Shown: positions 44,001 through 52,143 of the stretch, one piece after another
How the letters are laid out: every line of letters begins with the position of its first letter
Position numbering within the stretch: the first letter of the stretch is position 1
DNA from: Planctomycetota bacterium
GTDB taxonomy: Bacteria > Planctomycetota > UBA8108 > JACQVS01
Length of the DNA: 64,000 bases
NCBI GenBank assembly: GCA_028280485.1
Contig: JANQLS010000037.1
Span: forward strand, 1 to 64,000
Reading direction: 5' to 3'
Notes under the pieces: model-generated
Database searches by the model: none
Told to the model about the DNA's origin: nothing
The model's input: the letters and a program-made list of their open reading frames with translations, nothing else
Program-made: the position numbers and the translations under genes

Positions 44001-46734
44001 TGTCTGTGTCATCGGAATTCAAATTGAGATTGTCAATTCCGTCAAATCTATCTTCTGGCGGGAAGTTGATTCGAAAAGGTTTGGGATCGTTTCTACGCGT
44101 GGCATCTCCTCGATATCGCACTCCAACCAACTGATGAACGTCTACATCTCCCTTGGTGTCGATTCCAATGAATGTTCCGTAGAGTTTGACATCACTATCT
44201 AAGTCACGATCACTCAGCTCATCTTCATCCTCATCGGTCATGATCAAGTAGTAGTTGGCAGATCCATTATTTCGTGGAGCATCGTTGATCACTTGATACA
44301 GATAAAATGGGCCGTCGAAGCCGGGATAAGGTTCTACTTCAGGAGGAAGCGGATAAGTAATCTCTTCACTTCCTGTCGCGGTGACTGAGAATCTGTAGGC
44401 GATGATATCCTCGTTATCTTGAGGAGGGATCGATGCGGTGTAGCGACCATCGCCAGCTACTTCATCGGCTCCCGTTCCATCATCGACTAAGTTGATGCTT
44501 TGCTCTCCACCTTGGCCGTCGACATGCCAAATGAGTTGGGCGGAATCGATAGAACTGGCAGTTGAGATCTTACAGCTAACCGTGACGGTTTCGGATGAAT
44601 TGGGAATAGCGGGCGAATGCCTCACTCCACCGATGACAGCCACTGGAGTCGCATCGAAAATAGAGTTCTCCGCACCGGGAGTTCCTCCTTCAGGACCGAT
44701 ACCCCAGGCAAAACCATGTCGGTTGTTTAAATCCGGATGTAAAAGTTCCATTGTTGGCCCATCGCCATCGGCGCCTGACGGCCATTTTGCAGCCCTAAAC
44801 GTTCCATCATCAACATCGTCGATAGGTTCTTCATCGTTTCTCGGGCTTCCGTCCCCGTACTTCACGTGATCGACTAAGTTACCTAAGCGGTCGCGCAGGT
44901 TGATCGTGTCAGAAGAATGAGAAAGGTTTCGACTCCAATCACCAAAGAGTTTTGTTTCGTCAAAACCTGGGTGAGAGGCTAAGAAATGTGAAACCGAAGA
45001 TGCGACGACGATATAACCACCAGCAGCAATTTCCGTGTTGTCAGGAAAATCAAAGTTAACGCCACTCGTTAGTCCCCAACCACTGATTTCGATACTTTCA
45101 TCAGCTCGGTTATGAAGTTCGATCCATTGTTCATTATCAGAGCAATCTTCAGGGCAGTCTTCAGAAGGGGCGATAAACGGGGGATGAAAATTGAATTCAT
45201 TGATGACGATGCGATCTTCGCGCTCTAAGACATTGCTAGCTCCGGAAGTAGGGGAGGCCATGACAAAGCCGTCTGCATCTCCATCCGGGAATCGCCCAAA
45301 GCTAAATCCGGTTTCCCCTAAGGGGCCGTCTTCGGGATTGAAAGCGTCGACAAAAGATTTTCCATCAGCTTCAGTCAAACCGTAGGTGATGTTATTGAGT
45401 TGAGGAGAAAAGCCCAATGCAGTGGCTGAAATAGAAATCCATTCTCCGGCTTCAAGCGAAGTGTTATTGGGGAGAATAAACTCGTGACCTAATGAGCTGT
45501 AGAGGCGGAATCCACTGATATTGATTTCCTCTTCGCCGCGGTTGAAGAATTCGATAAAGCCGATGTCTTCACCTTCGGTGGGCTTCACTTCATTAATTGA
45601 GATATCGCCTCGTTTGAGTACTTCAGATGCTCCTCGTTGAGGTGATAGAATGAGTCGAGGAATAAAGCTGAGATCACCACTTCCTAAGTTGGCGTTGTGA
45701 ACTTGGAAGGCGAGGACATTTTCCCCTACTTGTAAGAGATCTAAGGGAATCGTGAAGGTTTCAAATTCACCGGCTTCATGTTGATCCGTGGCATCATTAA
45801 AGTGGGGGACGAATCCATCTTCGTCGCGTTCTAAATTTTCAAGGACGATCTCTGTTTCATTAAGATAGCCGACGATACCATCATCGTAGCTGATTTCCAT
45901 GAAGGCTGAACCGGCAGCGTCGAGATCTTCTTGAGTGAGCGTAATCACAGTTCTTACGGCAATGGAAAGAAAATTATCTTCCATATCTTCGATGACAGTC
46001 ATGTCATCATCATCACTAAACCCGAAGCCTGATGGACCCTGATCCCAATCGACCGCATCGAAGCCTAATGATCGCCAGCCCTCAGGATAGGGTTCATTGC
46101 CTCTTCTGTACGACCACAGATCTCCTTCATCCAAAATGGTATTGTTATTTAAAATCGCATCGGTAGAGATCAAGGTTGAATTGGGTTGGCCGGGCGTTCC
46201 ATCGACGATGAAACTCGATTCCCAAATATAGGGATAGTCAGCTCGTCCGTGAGGATCGATACGTTCCAAGGAAGGGCCTGATCCATCGGGGAGATGGGCC
46301 CATACACCACTGTCGCCGTAGTGGACTCGAGATACGACATCACCTTCTCGATTGGACAGAGCGATGATCTCGCCCCCGTTTGAGAGTCGGCCGACGTAGG
46401 CACCTAAAACATTATCGATACCGTATCGTTCCTGGGCGTAAGGGGCATCGGGACTGATAACCAGATATTCTTTAGGGCCTAAGATGGTATTGAAGGGCAT
46501 GATGAAGGTGAGACCTTCAGAGAATCTCCAACCGGATAGATCGACTTTAGTACCACCTCGATTAAAGAGTTCGATATATTCATCACGATCATCACCACTC
46601 AAGGGGTTGTAATGGATCTCATTGATGACCACGTCAAAATCCGTCGCCCATAGCGCAGAATTTGAAATCAGGCTCGAGGTGATCGAGACGATGAACAATG
46701 CCCATGCCCTTTTAAAGGTATCGCGAAAATTCAC
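41011..46734 (-). CDS. Giant secreted LTD / CotH / parallel beta-helix / dockerin-like protein
   Basis: A 1907-residue exported protein from a GTG start (AGGGA lies ~10 bp upstream). A signal peptide ends near W-A-T-D. Lamin-tail domains (LTD) lie at about 30-150, 375-490 and 510-640, each with V-I-N-E-I or I-N-E-V/F and E-L-F/H-N-R-G phrases. Between them are jelly-roll-like modules (D-D-G-I-V-G-Y-L-N, repeated near 1280). A CotH kinase-like region spans about 825-1175 (G-V-R-Y-R-G-D-A-T, Y-I-R-K-E-N-M-D), then a right-handed parallel beta-helix (about 1450-1780). Dockerin-like EF-hands follow at about 1823-1890 (R-G-D-S-N-A-D-D-E-V-N-F-S-D-A). It is probably cell-surface or released. The gene is 34 bp downstream of the dockerin-phosphatase gene. 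Confidence 0.9.
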   Translation of the reverse strand: MNFRDTFKRAWALFIVSITSSLISNSALWATDFDVVINEIHYNPLSGDDRDEYIELFNRGGTKVDLSGWRFSEGLTFIMPFNTILGPKEYLVISPDAPYAQERYGIDNVLGAYVGRLSNGGEIIALSNREGDVVSRVHYGDSGVWAHLPDGSGPSLERIDPHGRADYPYIWESSFIVDGTPGQPNSTLISTDAILNNNTILDEGDLWSYRRGNEPYPEGWRSLGFDAVDWDQGPSGFGFSDDDDMTVIEDMEDNFLSIAVRTVITLTQEDLDAAGSAFMEISYDDGIVGYLNETEIVLENLERDEDGFVPHFNDATDQHEAGEFETFTIPLDLLQVGENVLAFQVHNANLGSGDLSFIPRLILSPQRGASEVLKRGDISINEVKPTEGEDIGFIEFFNRGEEEINISGFRLYSSLGHEFILPNNTSLEAGEWISISATALGFSPQLNNITYGLTEADGKSFVDAFNPEDGPLGETGFSFGRFPDGDADGFVMASPTSGASNVLEREDRIVINEFNFHPPFIAPSEDCPEDCSDNEQWIELHNRADESIEISGWGLTSGVNFDFPDNTEIAAGGYIVVASSVSHFLASHPGFDETKLFGDWSRNLSHSSDTINLRDRLGNLVDHVKYGDGSPRNDEEPIDDVDDGTFRAAKWPSGADGDGPTMELLHPDLNNRHGFAWGIGPEGGTPGAENSIFDATPVAVIGGVRHSPAIPNSSETVTVSCKISTASSIDSAQLIWHVDGQGGEQSINLVDDGTGADEVAGDGRYTASIPPQDNEDIIAYRFSVTATGSEEITYPLPPEVEPYPGFDGPFYLYQVINDAPRNNGSANYYLIMTDEDEDELSDRDLDSDVKLYGTFIGIDTKGDVDVHQLVGVRYRGDATRRNDPKPFRINFPPEDRFDGIDNLNLNSDDTDTEILAGDLFHRANMPGPSMWTVNLTFRGDLETVYIRKENMDPGFLNRFFGDASDGGNLYRARDPETPGNPFQGDLTFLGETADDYRAYYTKHSNKEEDDYSDIIELCRVFDLDETSDEDFPDLVEQLIDVNQWARYFAAQACITNSDGSIHNRTGEDYALYKVPDDSPRDDAGKILLLPWDLEETYESETEPLFRTQLPNIRRFLTHERFAHLYYCNLRNLREGVFSRGESRQRFRLIDFIYSFGTIDRIDATITDRLGFIDQNVPSKLNAGAIDGNAAESGGLIAENAIWKFFRGTEEPTAAPLAWTEIDFDDGDWEQGPAGIGYDDGDDATLLLDMEDNYSSVYFRHVFNVTDPDSLPAVVLNIDYDDGFRAYLNGTPIMGREVDGLPDVIPYDAFSSDRHEAGTPEQIPLGDFQDLLVEGDNVLAIHGLNDDLSSSDFSMHPSLIFSTAPVDAIGCGTLLYAGGDTITLSGLSDACLTRSVLVDGQEASWDPFRAQWIGSANLNVGENFITVEAFDESGNNLDTLEVKVIRTQQGLTPVGGPIVSNTTWDAANSPYLMTDNVIVTANARLTIEPGTVIYAEADNSLIVRGELDATGTEDDPIRFRAANCQERWGGIAFDGTGVAQGDYTHVLRHASIEFGDNPSGYEGCVAPTDAKLLVENCSFQFLTANAIDGVDARFEVRNSTFVDILEGVHGTNSTVIVLDSTMEGMLGDRDAIDFDGDGNERSRIEGCIFLDGSDDGIDLGSTTVDIRDNVFINIQDKAISIEENGDIGRCAITGNLVFNCGTAMALKSGLVVREVHNNTLVGNQEGLNLFAKGGASDGGHATVHSSIIWNNIRDIQVDSLSTLELSYSNASIGVWPGEGNISIDPQFVDVDGFDFSLNSNSPCIQTGLEGVDMGAIPYDGPVNGFIRGDSNADDEVNFSDAVHILGVLFLNETAPDCYDRMDVDDDGRTTIGDPITLLLHLFEGGESPKAPFPNPGIDPTADELPCNL

Positions 46735-46768
46735 GTGTTTATTCCCTAACTATCTTCAACTATTCGGT

Positions 46769-47458
46769 TCAGTTATTAATTTCGCCGTAACTCATCCAAA
46801 GTAAATTGGGTTCTCCGGTTGCGGGGACCTGAATGACCAATAAGTTGTCATAGTTTGAGCCACTGACGCTCAAACCCTCTCTTTGTGATTTTGGTACGTT
46901 GAAGGCATCTAAGATATGGTGGACCGTAAAGCTGTGTTGAGCAAAAACGCTCCTACTCCCGGGAGGGAGGCTTTTAACTTTATCTACGATCGATTGTGCG
47001 ACTTCAGCGTTTGACGGTTCTCGAGTTGGAATCACTTCCATATCGATGTTTTTAGCCAACGATAATGGTTCTAAGGTCTGTTGAGTTCGAATGTAGTCAC
47101 TCGGAAAAAGGCCGTCGATTTTTGCATTTCTTAGCATGGTAGCTAAAGCTTGAGCGCGCGCCCGTCCTTCTTCGTTTAGCGGTGCGTCTCCACCGGGATC
47201 ACGTTCAGCGTGACGAACTAATATGACCTGCTTGGATGCCGGACAGGTAACTTCACACTTCGCCGGTTCGGGTCCACCTACGAAGAGGTGTTGGAGTAAT
47301 GCGATGGGATCAGAAACATCAAGGTTGGCATCTCCATTGATATCTCCAGGTAAACAAGAATCAGGAAACGCCCATACCTCTAACAACAGCTTTTGGGAAA
47401 AACCACCAACTGTTACTCCCAAGGTAAATAGCAAGCAGGCAAACAGTGTTCTTTTCAT
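46769..47458 (-). CDS. Exported dockerin-like / histidine phosphatase fusion
   Basis: A 229-residue protein with a signal peptide or anchor (L-F-A-C-L-L-F-T-L-G-V-T-V-G-G), one dockerin-like EF-hand repeat at 38-59 (G-D-I-N-G-D-A-N-L-D-V-S-D-P-I) and a histidine-phosphatase (phosphoglycerate-mutase fold) domain from ~75. The phosphorylated His is H83 in I-L-V-R-H-A-E and the second His is H175 in F-A-Q-H-S-F-T. The family removes phosphate from small molecules or proteins; the exported location suggests an extracellular or periplasmic substrate. It is the first gene of an apparent operon with the giant LTD/CotH protein, which ends in the same kind of repeat. Confidence 0.87.
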   Translation of the reverse strand: MKRTLFACLLFTLGVTVGGFSQKLLLEVWAFPDSCLPGDINGDANLDVSDPIALLQHLFVGGPEPAKCEVTCPASKQVILVRHAERDPGGDAPLNEEGRARAQALATMLRNAKIDGLFPSDYIRTQQTLEPLSLAKNIDMEVIPTREPSNAEVAQSIVDKVKSLPPGSRSVFAQHSFTVHHILDAFNVPKSQREGLSVSGSNYDNLLVIQVPATGEPNLLWMSYGEINN

Positions 47459-47877
47459 GATCTGACTAAAGTTTCAGATTACCGATGGATCCATCGAAAA
47501 GGAAATAAGAATGAGAAGTGAGTGACAACCAAAGAAAAACTGAACTGAATGCCAGAAGGATGGATTTGGCCGATACAGTTCAGCTGAGACTTAAGAGGTA
47601 ATATCCTGGAGGCACGGCTTCAACTGGAACGAGTTTGAAAGTCGCAAACCTAATTAAAGATTGGATATGTGAGAATTGATGACCCGTCTCAAACCTCGAT
47701 GTTAGCATTCTAAAATCGGCATCGCGATTTAATTGTATTTTAATTATTAAGACAGTTTTAAGATATTTGGAAGCCTCTTAGGGCTGTACAGCCGATCTCT
47801 TTAAGTTTAGTATTTATAATGGTTTGTGCTCTTGGTTTAGCCTGCAGAATTTCATCAAAATCTCACCTCTTAATCCA
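47459..47877. promoter_or_regulatory. Divergent intergenic region, one short palindrome
   Basis: A 419-bp gap between divergent genes. The only notable structure is a perfect 12-bp palindrome GGCTGTACAGCC at 47782-47793, about 85 bp before the start chosen for the rightward gene. The remainder is AT-rich and shows no RNA gene or repeat that I recognise. Confidence 0.35.
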
Positions 47878-50800
47878 ATGCTTAGACGACTTCTTACATT
47901 ACTTGTTCTTCTTACTCTCAGTGGTTCTAAATCTTTGGCCGAAGACGTGCGTTCAGGGGTTTGGGTTGAGTATGCCTCCCAGGATTCGACTCTGGTAAAT
48001 AGTTCATTTTCGAGTGAGGTTCGTTCTTCCCTTCAATTCACCTGGGATCATGGAAGTCCTCATTTGACGATGCCTGTCGGAGCCTTTGAAGCCGTTATGC
48101 GTTCATCGCTCCTCATTGCAGATGGAGAGAAAGTTAGGTTTTCACTTTATCTCAGAGGCAATGCTCGTCTCTACATCGGGGAGAAGTTAGTCGTTCAAGG
48201 AGAACGAAGCGATACCGGGTGGGTTAAGGGGCAGTGGCTAAGTTTGAGCGAAGGATACAACCCTTTAAAGTTGGAGTACCTTTCACTACAAGATGCGAAA
48301 GGTTCTCTTGTAAGAGTGTTTTGGGAGAGCAGTGAATTTCCAGTTGAGCCCATCTTGGGCCAAGTACTGAATCTTCCGGAGAATATTCCTCAGCTTGAAA
48401 AGGCAAAACAATTTGAACGAGGGCAACGTTTAGTTAGGGAATTAAATTGTTCAGCTTGCCATCAAATACCGGGTGGTGGAGTTAATTCTTTTAGTGTTCC
48501 TAATCTTTTTCATTCTGCTTCTGTTCTTACGAAGGCTCAATTTTTAAATAAGGTCCAGTTGGGGAGTCATTCATCTATCAGAGAATCGACAATGCCCCAG
48601 TTTTATCTTTCTAAAGAGGAGGGGGAAGAACTCTTTAAAAGGATAAAAGTTTTTTCCAAGAAAGCTCAGCCGTCTGAGAAGTTGAGTTCTAAGGAGCTTA
48701 AGAAAGTGAGCGCTCAACGAGGAAAAAGTCTTGTTTTAAAGCGAGGGTGCTTAGCTTGTCATAGTTTATCCGGAGAAGAGTTACAAAGGCAGAGCCTAGG
48801 ATCAGATCTTAGCCAAATTCAAAAAGGGCGCTCCGAAGCACAGTGGGCTCGTTGGTTAAAAGGTTCATTTGATCTAAAGAGGAAACAAGGCCATTATCCC
48901 CAGCTAAAACTTTCTAAAGAAGAACGTTTTAGTCTAGCCAAGTATTTAATCGAATTAGGTAAGGTAAATAAGTCTAAACCTGATGAAGGAAAGAATTTTA
49001 AGTATTTTGGTGAATCAAAAATTGTTCCAAGTTTTTCCTACTTGATTTTTAGATCGTGTGGGGGGTGTCACACTGAATTTAGAGATCATGAATCCTACAA
49101 CTCTATTCCAATCAAAAAAAACAATCTCGATTCCAGCCGTAAATGGGAAGCATCCAAGAGTTGTGCTCAAGATCCATCTGTGGCTCTCGGCAAAGGAAAA
49201 AGAACCCATCTTCTTATACCCACTTACCGAGTTTCAAAGGAAGACTTAGCGGCAATAGAAATTTATATTTCGAATGTGCATCGGCAATCTCAAGTATCTC
49301 ATTCACGTCAAGGTGAACGAATATTTCAAGAAAGTGGCTGTCAATCTTGTCATCAACGAGGAACTGGTTCTAATTTCTCTCAACTCCATCAAAAAGTTTC
49401 AGCTCTCGATAAATCGCTTAGAGGCAAGGAAGGGTTGTTGAAGCCTCCTTCTCTTGATTCTATCGGAGAGAAGCTTCGAGGGGACGAGTTGAATAAAGCC
49501 GTTCATGGAAATCAAGACCGTCGTCGCTCTTGGTTAGAAGTTCGAATGCCGCGTTACACTCATTCTGCATTGGAATCCAAACAACTCGTCGCATTTTTCG
49601 AGGATCATGATTCGATTCCCCAGGGATATGAAGACCCCAATCCTAATACCGCTCAACCAGAAAATCTTTACCGAGTCGGGCATCAACTCTTAGGAGCCCA
49701 AGGATTCAGCTGTAGTTCGTGTCATGGCTTGGGAGAATACGAGCCTCAAAGTGTTGAGGTTGGAGTTCGCGGACCGAATCTGGTGGGGCTGGGACAGAAG
49801 ATGAATTTGGATTGGTTTAAGCGATGGATGCGAAATCCAGCGCGAAGAGCATCGGGTATTGAAATGCCTTCGATCACTGATCCTTATCCTAAGTTATTGA
49901 ATGAAGATTTAGATCTTCAGTTTGAAGCGATGTGGGCAGCCTTGAATTCACCTCACTTTACAGCTCCCGCGGCTACCAAAGTTGAGAGAGTGGTCAGTGC
50001 CGGTTCTGGTATTGGTGTTTGGGGGCCAAATACTCGAGTGATTCATGATGTGTTCAAGCTTCACGGCGCATATGGAGATAGTTGGTTAGCGAGAGCTTTT
50101 GCAATTGCCAGCAACGATCAACAAAATCTTCTTTATGATCTCGATCATTTCAGTGCTATCGCTTGGTACAGTGGGTCTTTGGCTCGTCAGCGAACTCAAG
50201 GTAAGACTTGGTTCTGGGAGGTTGGGGGGCTCCCCATTCTCCCTAAGCTGCCGCACATACCAGCTATTTCCTTGATCGATAAAGCAGACAATGTGCAACT
50301 TCCAAGGGTGATTAGAACGACTCGCGGTTGGCTCAAGCGTTGGCAGCAAAAAGAGCGAGGAGTGGAGCTTGAGTATGAACTCCACTTTAGTCCTGATACC
50401 AAAGTTACCGTTGTCGAAGAGTTGGAAACTTTGGGCTTGGATAAGACAAGGGGGATATCTCGTCGTTTTAGAGTCGATACATCTTCCATCGATGCGAACT
50501 CTTCAGCCATCGCCCGTGTGTTCCTTCCAAAAAGCTCTAAGGGATCAAGCCTTTCACCCTTTCAATCGATTGAAGCCGGTAGCCTTCAAGGGAAGATTCG
50601 ATTTGATGCTAAAGAATCAGGGCGTTGGTATCGGCATCAGAAGCCTGAAAAAGAAATCAGTAAAGAAATCGATGTCTTTCATTTAACGGGAAGCTCAAAT
50701 GGAGGTTCTCATCACTTTCATTGGGTTCAATACTTAGTAGAAGAGCAAAATTTTCCTGCTGGGACCGTCACCACGGAATCTACTGAACGAACGAAAGCGC

Positions 50801-52143
50801 AAGAACTCGATACCGTTCCTGGGTATCAAGTCAAACGCCTTCCCCTTCATGAGAAACTGATGCCCACGGCCTTCGGTTTTTCTGAATCGGATGAAGTGTA
50901 TCTCACGACGCTCAATGGCCAGGTGAGAAAGCTTCTGGATACCGATGGCGATGGTTTAGAAGATAGAAGCATAGTTGTTGCTGAAAGTTTATCTGCTCCC
51001 TACGGAATTTTAGTTGAGGGAAAAGATCTGATCGTTAGTCACAAATCGGCACTTTTAAAATTGAGTGACCTCGATGGCAATGATTACTTCGAAAGCACTC
51101 AGGTGATCGCCACGGGTTGGGGTTTTAACGATAATTACCACGATTGGGTCGTCGGTGTTCTCAAGAACGGGAATAACTATTTACTCACCCTTGGGAGCGA
51201 TTATCAGCAAGGAGGGCGACCCCGGAATGAGACGATGTTTCGAGGGAAAGCGATCTCTGTAACTCCCCATGGTGAGATTAACGAATTTGCTAGTGGATTG
51301 CGTTTTCCTATGGGGATCGCGAAAAACGAAGATGGGCATTTTTTCTTTACGGATAATCAAGGTAATGGAAATCCCTTCAATGAATTCAATCATCTGGTAG
51401 AAGGAAAGAATTACGGGCTGCCATCACTCTACGATTCTACTGAGCGCAAGAAAATCATCGGGCACGCGACTCCGCCGGCAGTTCAGTTGCCTCATCCTTG
51501 GACTCGCAGTACGAATGGAATTTGCTTTTTAACGAGTGATCCTAAATACGGAGCGTTTAAATCCCACGCCCTCGGGGCTGATTACGACACCAAGAAGTTA
51601 ACTCGAATTTCATTACAAAAAATCGGAGACACCTATCAGGGAGCTTGTTATCCCTTCAGTCTTCCCAAAGCAGGATCGGAAGGTTTTCTCGGCCCATTGT
51701 CGATCGCACGCTCACCCAGCGGAGCCATTTATTTAGGTAATATGAAAGACTCGGGCTGGGGAGGAGGCAACAACATCGGAACGATTTGTAAGCTGATTCC
51801 TGGCGAGCTTCCTCCAGGGTTAGCTGAAATCAAGGCAACTCAGCTTGGTTTCGAATTGAGCTTCACTCAAAAAGTCGATTCAAAGAAAGCAGCCGATGTC
51901 AGTAATTATTCACTCTCTGCTTATAGACGTCCGTACAAAGGTGGGTACGGCACTGCGATTACTGATCGCCATGAAGTGAAAGTGTCTGAAGCCAAAGTGG
52001 ATTCCACTTCTAATAGAGTACTCTTAAAAGTCACTCCCTATCGCGCTGGATATTTATATGAAATTCGGCTTAAGAATCTATCTTCCAGCGATCAAATCTT
52101 CTGGCCGAGTGAGGGTTATTTTAGTTTGCACCAGATTCCTTAG
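47878..52143 (+). CDS. Five-CxxCH PA14 / cytochrome / propeller dehydrogenase-like protein
   Basis: A 1421-residue exported protein. ATG 47878 is chosen because M-L-R-R-L-L-T-L-L-V-L-L-T-L-S-G makes a good signal peptide; an upstream in-frame ATG at 47824 gives none. A PA14-like beta domain (about 25-160) precedes a string of cytochrome-c segments with CSACH (from 191), CLACH (291), CGGCH (394), CQSCH (488) and CSSCH (612). A beta-sandwich domain (about 700-950) and a C-terminal PVC-type propeller (about 980-1330; L-D-T-D-G-D-G-L-E-D) follow. Five possible covalent haems plus a propeller suggest a periplasmic oxidase or electron conduit; the substrate is unknown. Its end overlaps the convergent HEAT-protein gene by 23 bp. 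Confidence 0.88.
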   Translation: MLRRLLTLLVLLTLSGSKSLAEDVRSGVWVEYASQDSTLVNSSFSSEVRSSLQFTWDHGSPHLTMPVGAFEAVMRSSLLIADGEKVRFSLYLRGNARLYIGEKLVVQGERSDTGWVKGQWLSLSEGYNPLKLEYLSLQDAKGSLVRVFWESSEFPVEPILGQVLNLPENIPQLEKAKQFERGQRLVRELNCSACHQIPGGGVNSFSVPNLFHSASVLTKAQFLNKVQLGSHSSIRESTMPQFYLSKEEGEELFKRIKVFSKKAQPSEKLSSKELKKVSAQRGKSLVLKRGCLACHSLSGEELQRQSLGSDLSQIQKGRSEAQWARWLKGSFDLKRKQGHYPQLKLSKEERFSLAKYLIELGKVNKSKPDEGKNFKYFGESKIVPSFSYLIFRSCGGCHTEFRDHESYNSIPIKKNNLDSSRKWEASKSCAQDPSVALGKGKRTHLLIPTYRVSKEDLAAIEIYISNVHRQSQVSHSRQGERIFQESGCQSCHQRGTGSNFSQLHQKVSALDKSLRGKEGLLKPPSLDSIGEKLRGDELNKAVHGNQDRRRSWLEVRMPRYTHSALESKQLVAFFEDHDSIPQGYEDPNPNTAQPENLYRVGHQLLGAQGFSCSSCHGLGEYEPQSVEVGVRGPNLVGLGQKMNLDWFKRWMRNPARRASGIEMPSITDPYPKLLNEDLDLQFEAMWAALNSPHFTAPAATKVERVVSAGSGIGVWGPNTRVIHDVFKLHGAYGDSWLARAFAIASNDQQNLLYDLDHFSAIAWYSGSLARQRTQGKTWFWEVGGLPILPKLPHIPAISLIDKADNVQLPRVIRTTRGWLKRWQQKERGVELEYELHFSPDTKVTVVEELETLGLDKTRGISRRFRVDTSSIDANSSAIARVFLPKSSKGSSLSPFQSIEAGSLQGKIRFDAKESGRWYRHQKPEKEISKEIDVFHLTGSSNGGSHHFHWVQYLVEEQNFPAGTVTTESTERTKAQELDTVPGYQVKRLPLHEKLMPTAFGFSESDEVYLTTLNGQVRKLLDTDGDGLEDRSIVVAESLSAPYGILVEGKDLIVSHKSALLKLSDLDGNDYFESTQVIATGWGFNDNYHDWVVGVLKNGNNYLLTLGSDYQQGGRPRNETMFRGKAISVTPHGEINEFASGLRFPMGIAKNEDGHFFFTDNQGNGNPFNEFNHLVEGKNYGLPSLYDSTERKKIIGHATPPAVQLPHPWTRSTNGICFLTSDPKYGAFKSHALGADYDTKKLTRISLQKIGDTYQGACYPFSLPKAGSEGFLGPLSIARSPSGAIYLGNMKDSGWGGGNNIGTICKLIPGELPPGLAEIKATQLGFELSFTQKVDSKKAADVSNYSLSAYRRPYKGGYGTAITDRHEVKVSEAKVDSTSNRVLLKVTPYRAGYLYEIRLKNLSSSDQIFWPSEGYFSLHQIP

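Noticed and set aside
47782..47793. GGCTGTACAGCC as a LexA (CTGT-N8-ACAG) box
   Set aside because: The half-sites are directly adjacent with no 8-bp spacer, so it does not fit; kept only as a short palindrome.
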